A stretch of DNA of 63,299 nucleotides from Thermomicrobium sp. CFH 73360 (GTDB lineage Bacteria; Chloroflexota; Chloroflexia; Thermomicrobiales; Thermomicrobiaceae). Below the pieces are notes generated by a model, which saw only the letters and a list, made by a program, of their open reading frames with translations, did not search any database and had not been told where the DNA came from. This document shows, one piece after another, positions 1-7,335 of the stretch. A program made the translations under genes and the position numbers. The first letter of the stretch is position 1, and each line of letters starts with the position of its first letter. The DNA is taken from the NCBI RefSeq assembly GCF_023806465.1, contig NZ_JAMSLS010000008.1:352-63650 (forward strand), in the 5' to 3' direction.

Positions 1-1
1 G

Positions 2-334
2 GTTTCGTTGGTGACTGCTGAGGTGATTGGTACTGCGGTTCGGGCAACCCGCAAAGCGGGACGAACCGTGATTGTCGGGGCATCAGACCGACGGATGCAG
101 CGTATGAACATTACTCCGGTCGATTTCATGCTACTCGCGAAGGAAATTGTCGGGACAATCTTCGGCCACAATGTGCCGCGTGTGGATATCCCGCGCTTGC
201 TGAGTCTCTATCGCGACGGAAAGCTGAAGCTGGACGAGCTCGTGACGAAGCGTTATCGGCTGGACGAAATTAATCAGGCTTTCCTGGATCTCGAGGAAGG
301 TCGGCTCATTCGAGGTGTTCTGGTCTTCGATTGA
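2..334 (+). CDS. Zinc-dependent alcohol dehydrogenase, C-terminal fragment
   Basis: The reading frame is open from the left edge and ends at TGA 332-334, so the gene begins outside the window. The visible 110 residues are the end of the Rossmann domain and the C-terminal part of the catalytic domain of a medium-chain dehydrogenase: 'GRTVIVGASD', then 'VGTIFGHNVPRVDIPRLLSLYRDG', then the usual tail 'YRLDEINQAFLDLEEGRLIRGVLVF'. Family members oxidise alcohols or related substrates with NAD(P)+ in the cytoplasm. The zinc ligands lie upstream and cannot be checked, so substrate and zinc content are unknown. Confidence 0.82.
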   Translation, partial: VSLVTAEVIGTAVRATRKAGRTVIVGASDRRMQRMNITPVDFMLLAKEIVGTIFGHNVPRVDIPRLLSLYRDGKLKLDELVTKRYRLDEINQAFLDLEEGRLIRGVLVFD

Positions 335-651
335 GGAGAGGGTAAACCAATTACGGCCAACCTCGTGGGCGATGTCCTGGATGATTGGGGTGAGCGAGGC
401 CAGCGCTTGTTCGCTGATACCGTTTGCGTCTGGCGGGATGTGCGCGATGAAAAAAGTGCCTCTTTTGGTTTCTCGGCCGTTGAAGTGAAGTGTTCGTGGC
501 GAACGCAACCACGGTACCTGCATGAGGAGGTAATCACCTGAGATGGTGCCATCCGCGAACTCGAGGATTCTCTCGGCACGTTGGATGCAAAGTGGTGCGC
601 ACAGTGCGCTGCATCGGAGAGGCGTGGTGTTTTGGACGATCAGGCACCCCC
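335..651. other. Intergenic stretch with a weak minus-strand coding signal
   Basis: No gene can be called with confidence. On the minus strand a frame is open from about 650 through 523 (first ATG) and on into the antisense of the alcohol dehydrogenase. The part from 590 to 340 reads like protein ('ILEFADGTISGDYLLMQV', 'FFIAHIPPDANGISEQAL'), but there is no convincing ribosome site or natural stop outside the neighbouring gene. It may be a decayed gene remnant. Confidence 0.3.
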
Positions 652-680
652 TTGACAGCCGGAGCCGTGAGGACTATAGT
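652..680 (+). promoter_or_regulatory. Sigma70-type promoter of the aroF leader
   Basis: TTGACA (652-657) and TATAGT (675-680) are separated by exactly 17 bases, close to the housekeeping consensus. The predicted transcription start at about 686-688 is only a few bases before the leader ATG at 691, so the leader peptide would be translated from a leaderless or nearly leaderless mRNA. Confidence 0.85.
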
Positions 681-690
681 GAGTGACGCT

Positions 691-783
691 ATGGGTTGCG
701 TGTCGCTTCAGCACCAGGCTTGGTTTGCGTACTACTTTAGCCCGCCGGCGTTGCTGGCGGGGCACCGGGTGTTGAAGCGCTGA
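691..783 (+). CDS. Aromatic-rich leader peptide of the aroF attenuator (30 aa)
   Basis: A short frame runs from ATG 691 to TGA 781-783. Residues 11-16 are WFAYYF, with codons TGG 721, TTT 724, TAC 730, TAC 733 and TTT 736, so all three aromatic amino acids are sampled within six codons. It lies between a strong promoter and a perfect intrinsic terminator, upstream of DAHP synthase, the first enzyme of aromatic amino acid synthesis. Ribosome stalling at these codons when charged aromatic tRNAs are scarce would allow antitermination. No Shine-Dalgarno sequence is evident, and the short distance from the predicted transcript start suggests leaderless initiation. An in-frame GTG at 679 overlaps the -10 box and so cannot be the start. 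The role is inferred from position and composition. Confidence 0.78.
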   Translation: MGCVSLQHQAWFAYYFSPPALLAGHRVLKR

Positions 784-816
784 CCCCGTAGCCCGAAAAG
801 CCAGTGACGCCGGCGA
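741..816 (+). promoter_or_regulatory. Competing hairpins (pause and antiterminator) of the aroF attenuator
   Basis: Segment 1, CCCGCC (741-746), pairs with segment 2, GGCGGG (756-761). Segment 2 extended to 751-759 can instead pair with 808-816 (nine pairs including two G-U), and that pairing covers the first four bases of the terminator stem (813-816). A ribosome stalled at the aromatic codons 721-738 would cover segment 1 and free segment 2 to form the antiterminator. A ribosome at the stop codon 781 would cover segment 2, and the terminator would form. This is the same logic as the trp and phe attenuators of enteric bacteria. Confidence 0.65.
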
Positions 817-848
817 GCAGAGGTGATGACCTCTGCTCGCTTTGTTTT
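813..848 (+). terminator. Intrinsic terminator of the aroF attenuator
   Basis: A perfect 12-base-pair stem, GCGAGCAGAGGT (813-824) and ACCTCTGCTCGC (829-840), closes a GATG loop and is followed at once by TTTGTTTT. It lies between the leader peptide stop (783) and the aroF start (881), so it must be read through for aroF expression. Confidence 0.9.
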
Positions 849-880
849 ATGGAGACCCAGAAGGGAAAGGAGCTGAGGTG

Positions 881-1903
881 ATGATTCTCCGGCTGCGGCC
901 CGATGTTGATCCGCATGACCAGCAGGCACTGTTGGACGACTTACACCGTTGGGGGTTCACAGTCACGACACTTCTGCGGGGCGGCCAACCGATCTTGGCG
1001 GTGAATGGACAGGAAATCACGGCAGGTATTGCCGCAGAACTCGCAAGGTACCCGGGCGTCGAGGCAATCGTGACACCTTCCGAACCATACCGTTTGGCCG
1101 CTCTCGCGAGTCGGCCCCGAGGAACAACCGTACGAGTTGGAGATGTTGTTGTCGGCGGTCATGAGCCGGTTATCATCGCCGGGCCCTGCACGGTTGAGAA
1201 TCGAGAGCAGCTGCTCCGCACTGCAGAAGCAGTGCGAGACGCAGGGGCATCGCTGCTGCGGGGAGGCGCATTCAAGCCACGAACTTCCCCATATAGTTTT
1301 CAAGGTCTTGGCGAGCGTGGCTTAGAACTCCTTGCGGAGGCACGGGAGCAGACCGGACTACCAATCGTGACGGAGGTATTGGATACCGAGCAGGTCGATC
1401 TTGTCGCTCAATATGCAGACATGCTCCAGATTGGCAGCCGGAACATGATGAACTTCGCACTTCTGCGGAAGGTAGCGGCAACTGGGAAACCGGTTCTTCT
1501 GAAGCGTGGTTTTGCCGCCACCATTGAGGAATGGCTGCTTGCTGCGGAATACCTTCTTGCTGGTGGGAACGATCAGGTGGTCCTCTGCGAACGAGGGGTG
1601 CGGAGTTTTGAACCAGCGACGCGATTCATGCTCGATCTCAATGCAGTCCCGCTGGTGCGCCAGTTGAGCCATCTACCAGTGATTGTCGACCCAAGTCATG
1701 GGACGGGGAGACGTGAACTCGTGCCACCTCTGTCGCTTGCAGCGATTGCTGCCGGAGCGCATGGTCTTCTCGTTGAGGTTCATGTCGAACCAGATGCCGC
1801 GCTCGTCGATGGTCGCCAGTCGATCGACCCCGCCACGCTTGCGAGCATCGTCCGGCGAGTGCGGGTGCTCAGCGAGCTCGCTGAGGAACTTGTGACTGCC
1901 TGA
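881..1903 (+). CDS. aroF: 3-deoxy-7-phosphoheptulonate (DAHP) synthase, AroF/AroA-beta type
   Basis: Condenses phosphoenolpyruvate and erythrose 4-phosphate, the committed step of the shikimate pathway. The 340-residue protein has an N-terminal ferredoxin-like regulatory domain (about residues 1-70, 'MILRLRPDVDPHDQQ'), as in Thermotoga-type enzymes, followed by the TIM barrel. Barrel motifs include 'AGPCTVENREQ', 'GGAFKPRTSPYSFQGLG' and the C-terminal 'VDPSHGTGRRE'. ATG 881 is chosen because AAAGGAG (866-872) lies 8 bases upstream; the open frame extends back to 842 but overlaps the terminator's T-tract. Expression is very probably controlled by the leader attenuator just upstream. The gene converges on the next one with a single base between stop codons. 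Confidence 0.95.
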   Translation: MILRLRPDVDPHDQQALLDDLHRWGFTVTTLLRGGQPILAVNGQEITAGIAAELARYPGVEAIVTPSEPYRLAALASRPRGTTVRVGDVVVGGHEPVIIAGPCTVENREQLLRTAEAVRDAGASLLRGGAFKPRTSPYSFQGLGERGLELLAEAREQTGLPIVTEVLDTEQVDLVAQYADMLQIGSRNMMNFALLRKVAATGKPVLLKRGFAATIEEWLLAAEYLLAGGNDQVVLCERGVRSFEPATRFMLDLNAVPLVRQLSHLPVIVDPSHGTGRRELVPPLSLAAIAAGAHGLLVEVHVEPDAALVDGRQSIDPATLASIVRRVRVLSELAEELVTA

Positions 1904-1904
1904 A

Positions 1905-2888
1905 TCAGAGGTACGCCATTGCGGCCAGTCCAGAGCGCGCGGCCCGATGGGCGCTCTCGAGGGTCCGCACTACCCCGAACGGATCGCGGGGCCCTCCACT
2001 GAACGCGTGCGAGGCGCGGGCGGTCCAGGCGATGAGAGTTCGCTCGACAATATCGAGCAACGCGCGGGCGGGTGCATCAGCCAGCGTTGAGCCACCTGCC
2101 TGTAAGTAGCTGGCTTGCACAACGGAGAGAAAAAGCGCGCGGACCGCGTCGTCAAAAGGCGCAAGTTCGGTGAGAAGGCCGGCAAAGTCTGCGGCGGCCG
2201 GGCGAAGAGCGAGCTGCTCCCAACCGAACGCGCAGGTTACTTCACCGTTGTCTACAAACACACTCGCCAGCGGGAGGTGGCCGAGCGTCGGTACAAGGGG
2301 TGCACTGACATGCAATTGGTCATCGATCCAGTCGAGGATGCTCTCGAGTGTCCCCCGCAACAAATCTGGAGTGTCGCGTATTACCTCGCGGAGTGTTGCA
2401 AGGCGGGTACGGTCGAGCTCAGCAGTACGCTCTGCAGTTGCCTCGATGCCAAGCGCGCTGGATGGAGTGCGATGTAGCCGTACCAGGAACCGAGCCAGGC
2501 TCACTGCAGCGGCACTGATCTGCCACGGAGCATCACACTCGCGCAAGACCTTGGTGAGTGCGGTTCCCGACGGGAGCGAGCAGAGGAAGAGCACGTTTTC
2601 AGGGCCTTCAGCCACGCTGCGGATCGTTGGCGTCGGTAATCCGGCAGACGTCGCGATGGCGTACGAGGTTGTGGGAGTGGAGTACTCCAATGTTCGGGGA
2701 ACGAGAAGTGCCAGCAGAGAAAGGGTACTCCGACTCTTGTCGGAGCGGTCACGGAAGATGACGTGCCAGGCGTTCCGTCGGAATGAGGGCAGCGGGCGAA
2801 ATTCTGTGAGTATCACCTGCTGCGCGGGAACGAGACGAGCGAGGGCGGCGTCCAAAAGTTCGGGATACGGAAACGTGTGTGACTCCAT
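1905..2888 (-). CDS. Degenerate phosphotransferase (APH/choline kinase fold)-like protein
   Basis: A 327-residue protein with the outline of the aminoglycoside phosphotransferase fold: a hydrophobic helix with 'ARFLVRLHR' (about residues 132-140) and a segment 'LGHLPLASVFVDNGEV' (about 202-217) where active kinases carry HGDLHxxN. The catalytic Asp and Asn are missing here. The later IDWE-type metal site reads 'FGWEQLALRPAAADFAGLL', with the Asp lost. Start ATG 2888 follows GAGGAG by seven bases; a GTG at 2915 also keeps the frame. It probably binds a ligand or is a pseudokinase rather than an active enzyme; family assignment by pattern only. No operon partner is evident. Confidence 0.6.
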   Translation of the reverse strand: MESHTFPYPELLDAALARLVPAQQVILTEFRPLPSFRRNAWHVIFRDRSDKSRSTLSLLALLVPRTLEYSTPTTSYAIATSAGLPTPTIRSVAEGPENVLFLCSLPSGTALTKVLRECDAPWQISAAAVSLARFLVRLHRTPSSALGIEATAERTAELDRTRLATLREVIRDTPDLLRGTLESILDWIDDQLHVSAPLVPTLGHLPLASVFVDNGEVTCAFGWEQLALRPAAADFAGLLTELAPFDDAVRALFLSVVQASYLQAGGSTLADAPARALLDIVERTLIAWTARASHAFSGGPRDPFGVVRTLESAHRAARSGLAAMAYL

Positions 2889-3029
2889 AAGAGACTCCTC
2901 GTCATCCAACGACACGAATCGGCTTCACTGCCGAGGATAACCTGTTCACGCATACTTTCCCACCGACTCGTTACAATGACGCGGCGGTGGAAGAGATGGA
3001 GTTTTGAGAAAGGAAACGCGGAGATCTCG

Positions 3030-4241
3030 TTGCGCGTCCTGGTTGTTTCGCCATTATTGCCCTACCCAGTGAGAACGGGAGGAGCGCTGCGCATCTGGCA
3101 GCTCCTCCGCGCTCTCGCGTTGGAGCATGATGTCACGCTCCTTGCCAGCACTCCGCCCGATGTTCCGTGGGAGGAGGCAAGCGAGGTATTCGCTCCGGTT
3201 CGTCTCCTCCGGGTGCCAAGCGCCTGGACTCCGGGTGAGGGACCAACGCTTGCGAAGCGCGTTCGTCAACTGCGCTCGCTTTTCTCGCGGCGATCCGCCT
3301 TTTACTGGACGTTCGCGTGGCCGCTTGCTCCTGTCGTCCGGAAACTCGGGGAGCATGCATTCGATGTGGTGCAGGTGGAATATGGACCTTTAGGGCTGTT
3401 GCCATTTTCACCGGAGATGCCGCTTGTCCTCGACGCGCACAACGTGGAGTACCGGGCGCTGGAGCGTATTGCTGGGCAAGCCCCCGTGTGGCGCCGACTG
3501 TGGCTACACCTGGAAACCGCTCGTGTCCGGCGGGACGAGCGGGCGGCTTGGCAACGAGCGACGTGGTGTCTTGCCACGTCCCGTGTCGATGCACACGAGA
3601 TTGCTGCGGTCAGCGAAGCACGCGTAGCGATCGTCCCGAATGGCGTCGAATTGGACCGCTATCCGTTGCAACCTCCTGAACTAGCGGAGCCAGATCATGT
3701 GCTTTTTGTTGGGAGCTTTCGGTACTGGCCGAACGTGGATGGAATCCGGTGGTTCACCGAACAGGTGTGGCCGCGAATCGTCCGTTGTCGTCCCACGGCG
3801 CGGCTAACCCTCGTCGGTTTTGATCCGCCTGCGGAGGTGCGGCGTCTCCAAAGGATACCTGGGGTTGTGGTGGTCGGTACCGTACCGGACGTCTGGCCCT
3901 GGCTCGCCCGGGCAAGTGTCGTCGTTGTGCCACTGCGCGCGGGAAGTGGGACGCGTCTCAAACTCTTGGAGGCGCTCGCAGCGGGGAAAGCGGTGGTCTC
4001 CACGCGGCTTGGGGCCGAGGGGGTGGAGTGCGAACATGGACGCCATCTCCTCCTCGCGGAGGAGCCACAGGCCTTCGCCGAGAGTGTCTTATCACTGCTT
4101 GCTTCTCCGGAACAGCGGCGAGCGCTCGGTAGGGCGGGGCGGCAGCTTGTCGAGGAGGAGTACGCGTGGGAGCGGATTGCGGAGAAACTTCTCGCTGTCT
4201 ACCGCCGATTGACGAGCGGATATGGTGGCTGCGGCACGTAG
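3030..4241 (+). CDS. Glycosyltransferase family 4 protein
   Basis: A 403-residue GT-B glycosyltransferase, expected to move a sugar from a nucleotide-sugar donor to a cell-envelope or exopolysaccharide acceptor in the cytoplasm. The N-terminal acceptor domain begins 'RVLVVSPLLPYPVRTGGALR'. The C-terminal donor domain has 'IVPNGVELDRYP', 'VLFVGSFRYWPNVDGI' and the donor-binding stretch 'VVPLRAGSGTRLKLLEALAA' with 'VVSTRLGAEGVE', as in EpsH/PEP-CTERM-associated sugar transferases. TTG 3030 is preferred because GCGGAG sits six bases upstream and the strand begins at once; an upstream ATG (2976) has no ribosome site. The 3' end overlaps the convergent DUF429 gene by 43 bases. Donor and acceptor cannot be told. 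Confidence 0.85.
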   Translation: MRVLVVSPLLPYPVRTGGALRIWQLLRALALEHDVTLLASTPPDVPWEEASEVFAPVRLLRVPSAWTPGEGPTLAKRVRQLRSLFSRRSAFYWTFAWPLAPVVRKLGEHAFDVVQVEYGPLGLLPFSPEMPLVLDAHNVEYRALERIAGQAPVWRRLWLHLETARVRRDERAAWQRATWCLATSRVDAHEIAAVSEARVAIVPNGVELDRYPLQPPELAEPDHVLFVGSFRYWPNVDGIRWFTEQVWPRIVRCRPTARLTLVGFDPPAEVRRLQRIPGVVVVGTVPDVWPWLARASVVVVPLRAGSGTRLKLLEALAAGKAVVSTRLGAEGVECEHGRHLLLAEEPQAFAESVLSLLASPEQRRALGRAGRQLVEEEYAWERIAEKLLAVYRRLTSGYGGCGT

Positions 4242-5035
4242 ATCCAGCCCTCGCGACTGGCTTCAGGCGGTAGGTTTGATGACGGAGGGTTCCGCATCGT
4301 CACGAGCCAGGCGGTCACGGCAGCGACAATGCTATCGAGTCCATCACCCCCAGGTTGCGCGATCACGGTATCAGAGAGCGCCGGTGAGAGCGTGACACCA
4401 AGGCCCTGGAGACCCCTGAGGATCTGCTCCCGGGCAGCTTGTGCGTCAGTGGTTCTCCCCTTGTAACGACAGTGTGGTAGGTCGAGTGCCCGGAGTGATA
4501 CTGCAGGGCACACTTCCAGAAGATAGGGCCGATCTAAGGCACGTGAGTGAAACGGGGCGACCGCGACCATGCGTTGCTCGACGAGGGGGTGGAGAACTTC
4601 TCTTAGCCATGTATCAGTCTGGAGAAAAAGGCGCAGGTTGGTGGGGGCAAAGGGAGCGTGTACCAGGCGATCCGTGAGTCGCTTGCGCTCGCGGCCAGAG
4701 GGGTCTCGCCCGGCGCGTCGGAGGGCGTCAGGATCAGGAAAACGACGGGGATACGTGCACAACCAGTCCTCCCAGATTGTATCCACGAGCGGAAGCGGCA
4801 AACTGAAGCATGCATCACAGCCGATGACGCTTGGTCCGCTGCGTGCGATGAAGGAAACAAGTGCTGTCGGAATCGGCTGGGATGGATATTCGAGTAACGT
4901 CCGCACCGGTCGGCTTTCTGCCACCGTGAGGTGATCGTGATCACCAAAAGCGACGGTGACCCAAGTTCGATCGGCAGCGTCTCGGGCAGCACTAAAGTCG
5001 ATGCCGATGAAGCGCGTGTGCGGTTCTACTTCCAT
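4199..5035 (-). CDS. DUF429 family protein
   Basis: A 278-residue protein whose start 'RFIGIDFSAARDAADRTWVTVAF' matches the RNase H-like fold of DUF429 (predicted nuclease) proteins. Other features are 'VIGCDACFSLPLP' and, late, 'LDSIVAAVTAWLVTM', where the family has conserved Asp residues. Start ATG 5035 overlaps the stop of the upstream 131-residue gene by ten bases, implying translational coupling. A longer frame to 5188 is only the antisense-like overlap with that gene. The 3' end overlaps the convergent glycosyltransferase. Function is unknown; the nuclease suggestion comes from the family fold alone. Confidence 0.75.
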   Translation of the reverse strand: MEVEPHTRFIGIDFSAARDAADRTWVTVAFGDHDHLTVAESRPVRTLLEYPSQPIPTALVSFIARSGPSVIGCDACFSLPLPLVDTIWEDWLCTYPRRFPDPDALRRAGRDPSGRERKRLTDRLVHAPFAPTNLRLFLQTDTWLREVLHPLVEQRMVAVAPFHSRALDRPYLLEVCPAVSLRALDLPHCRYKGRTTDAQAAREQILRGLQGLGVTLSPALSDTVIAQPGGDGLDSIVAAVTAWLVTMRNPPSSNLPPEASREGWIYVPQPPYPLVNRR

Positions 5036-5421
5036 GCGCGTTCTTCGAGTTCTCGCTCCAATGCGGCAGCCAGACGGGCAAAGGCGGGAGGATACTGTCG
5101 GGTAAGAATAGCCTGGACAAGGGGCAGGAGTTCCAGGTCGACTGCTTCCGCGAGCCGGAGAACCGGTCCACCTGGCCGCTCGATCCATCTGCCTCCAAAG
5201 GCCAACCGAATAGTCTCACCAACGTAGGCAGCAAGTGGCTGCGCAAGCTCTGTGAGGTCTTGCGGACGCTCGCCACCATAGACCTCGGCGAGATGCAACC
5301 ACTCGTCGAGGAGGTCATCGAGCACGACAAGCGCGTCCAGCGAGAAATCGAGTTCCTGACCTGTTGCCTCGCGAACTCGCTCGGCAAACTCTCGTGCCAG
5401 GCGAGACTGATCCTGTGCCAT
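5026..5421 (-). CDS. Hypothetical 131-residue protein
   Basis: A small acidic, mostly helical cytoplasmic protein with no signal or membrane segment. Recognisable points are 'LDALVVLDDLLDEWLHLAEVYGG', 'LAAYVGETIRLAFGGRWIER' and an Arg/Glu-rich helical end. The 'YVGETIR.AFGG.W' block occurs in several uncharacterised DUF families, but I cannot name one. ATG 5421 is taken as the start because upstream residues are not protein-like. It is the first gene of a two-gene unit with the DUF429 gene, which overlaps it by ten bases, so the two may act together. Confidence 0.7.
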   Translation of the reverse strand: MAQDQSRLAREFAERVREATGQELDFSLDALVVLDDLLDEWLHLAEVYGGERPQDLTELAQPLAAYVGETIRLAFGGRWIERPGGPVLRLAEAVDLELLPLVQAILTRQYPPAFARLAAALERELEERAWK

Positions 5422-5700
5422 CACTCTCCCTGAGGTCAGTGTACCGCATGTTGGAGGGGATCGACTGGACAAGTATGGAAAGACGCAACCGTCTTGCTGA
5501 GATTCCCACTATTGCGAGAGCGGGGGACACAAGCTTCCTTGGCGCTTGTTTGGATAATCTCCCGTGGTTGGCGACGTAGCGATTCGGCTGCAGAGTCAAT
5601 TGTGGAGCGATAGCGTCGGAGAACATAGAAGAGATGACAGTAGAGCCGCTCCTGCTCTATCCTGCGCCTGGGGAAGGACAAGAGGAGAAAGGAGTTGACG

Positions 5701-6618
5701 GTGCTGCATCCGGAGCGAAGCGTCCTTTCCGTTCCCGGTTCACGGCCAGAACTCTTCGAGAAAGCGTTGCGTTCTGAAGCGGATCTCGTTTTTCTCGATC
5801 TTGAAGATTCGGTCGCGGAGACTGCCAAGGGGGAGGCGCGCCGTCATGTGGTGCGGGCCTTACAGGAACTGGATTGGCGCGGACGTCCACGAGCGGTGCG
5901 GATTAACCCGCTGGACTCTCCGCATTGCTATCGTGACCTCGTCGAACTTGTCGAATCGGCTGGCAATCGTCTTAACATCATCATTCTGCCTAAAGTTGAC
6001 CACCCCGACGAGGTCCGTGCGGTTTGCCTGCTGTTGAACCAGCTGGAAACGGCGGGTGGTATTGGGCATCGCGTCGAGTTAGAGGTTCAGCTTGAAACGG
6101 CGAGTGGCATTCTGCATGCGGCAGCAATTGCAGCAGCGAGCGATCGGCTGCGCAGTCTCGTTTTCGGCCCGGGGGACTACGCTGCCTCAATGGGAATGCC
6201 AATGACCGCGATCGGCATGACCGATCGCTGGGACGAAGTGTACGGCGGTTCTCGGCTCCACTATCCGATGCACCACTTGCTGGTCGCGGCGCGGGCTTAT
6301 GGACTCCGGGCGATCGATGGCCCCTACGCTGATTATCGAGATCTTGACGGATTACGCCGTGCTGCTCTGCAGGCGAGGGCGCTCGGGTATGACGGCAAGT
6401 GGTGCATCCATCCAGCGCAGATCTCGGTCGTCAACGAGGTGTTCACACCGACAGAAGAGGAAATCGCGTGGGCAAAGGAAGTGCTGCGTGCCTATCACGA
6501 AGCTGAGCAGCAGCGCCGTGGCGCGACGGCAATTGGGACGACGATGATTGATGCGGCGAGCTTGCGGATGGCCGAGAGCACGCTGGCACGTGCTCGCGCG
6601 GCAGGCCTAGGGTTCTGA
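5701..6618 (+). CDS. HpcH/HpaI aldolase/citrate lyase family (CitE/malyl-CoA lyase-like) protein
   Basis: A 305-residue TIM-barrel lyase that cleaves or forms C-C bonds in CoA thioesters such as malyl-CoA or citramalyl-CoA. Family motifs are 'ADLVFLDLEDSVAE' (metal-binding Glu/Asp), the Arg of 'AVRINPLDS', 'LEVQLETASGILHA', 'LVFGPGDYAASMG' and the C-terminal 'GYDGKWCIHPAQISVVNEVF'. Length fits stand-alone CitE-like or Mcl enzymes. GTG 5701 follows AAAGGAG (5688-5694) by six bases; the TTG at 5695 would sit directly on that site. The gene is monocistronic. In Chloroflexota relatives such enzymes serve malyl-CoA metabolism, which could connect to the glyoxylate genes at 54-57 kb, but the exact substrate is not shown. 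Confidence 0.87.
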   Translation: MLHPERSVLSVPGSRPELFEKALRSEADLVFLDLEDSVAETAKGEARRHVVRALQELDWRGRPRAVRINPLDSPHCYRDLVELVESAGNRLNIIILPKVDHPDEVRAVCLLLNQLETAGGIGHRVELEVQLETASGILHAAAIAAASDRLRSLVFGPGDYAASMGMPMTAIGMTDRWDEVYGGSRLHYPMHHLLVAARAYGLRAIDGPYADYRDLDGLRRAALQARALGYDGKWCIHPAQISVVNEVFTPTEEEIAWAKEVLRAYHEAEQQRRGATAIGTTMIDAASLRMAESTLARARAAGLGF

Positions 6619-6876
6619 CCCTAACACCAAGTGTTGGTGCGACTGTCGGATAAGGTTCAGTGAGCAGCATGACCTAACGTTGGCTTTTTCGCGAGGTGAA
6701 CTCGCGTGCTGCTCGAGAAGAGGCTTTGCGGGATTTGCTGCCTTGCACTGCGCGCTCAGCCCTTGTGGTGGGCGATTGTCGGGGGCCGCGGTTCATGGTA
6801 GGGTATCGCTCAGCCGTCGCACTCCGCGAAGCGGTGGTGCAGGTCCGTCTGGCCATGCCTTGGTTGGAGGCGGGTC

Positions 6877-7335
6877 GTGTCGTTCGACCTGCGGCTCTGG
6901 TTGCTTATTCTGGTGAGCGCACTACTGCTGGTCACCATCGAGTTAACAGAAGACTATTTGGAGCGGAGTTGGCCGCGCGTACGTCGGCCAGCTAATGGCT
7001 GGGCTTCGTCGGAGGGGGTGCAGCAACTTTGGACAGTGGTAGGCGCGTTGGTTTTCCCAGGTATCGTTTTGCTTCTCTTGAATCTTGCTGTACTTGTTTG
7101 GCGTGACTTGTCTTTGACCCCGGTCTTGGTGCTGGGCGCGATGCTCATCGGCCTCGGCTGGGCCGGATACCTGCTACTGATCAGCCAAATCGGCGGACTC
7201 GATGATTATCTCGAAGGGATTGGAGCGACACTTCCGCTCGCACTGATGGCCGTCCTACTGGTCGGTGATCTGCTCCTCCTGATCGGTTTCCTTAGCTCGT
7301 TACCGGACGTCTCTCTGCGGCGATTGTTGCCCTAA
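6877..7335 (+). CDS. Hypothetical four-helix integral membrane protein
   Basis: A 152-residue protein with about four hydrophobic spans: residues 7-24, 52-75, 80-102 and 118-142. The short polar linkers include 'GGLDDYLEGIG'. Start GTG 6877 is supported by GGAGG about six bases upstream. No domain is recognised. Its last 44 bases overlap the convergent rex gene. There is no clear operon partner, and the upstream 258 bases hold only a small CACCAA/TTGGTG hairpin after the lyase gene. Confidence 0.7.
   Translation: MSFDLRLWLLILVSALLLVTIELTEDYLERSWPRVRRPANGWASSEGVQQLWTVVGALVFPGIVLLLLNLAVLVWRDLSLTPVLVLGAMLIGLGWAGYLLLISQIGGLDDYLEGIGATLPLALMAVLLVGDLLLLIGFLSSLPDVSLRRLLP

Noticed and set aside
131-523. 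130-residue minus-strand frame starting at 523
   Set aside because: More than half of it is antisense to the alcohol dehydrogenase, there is no ribosome site and no recognisable family. The non-overlapping part is reported only as a weak signal.
6619-6650. Terminator after the CitE-like gene (CACCAA-GTG-TTGGTG)
   Set aside because: The stem is only six pairs and no T-tract follows, so it is not reported as a terminator.
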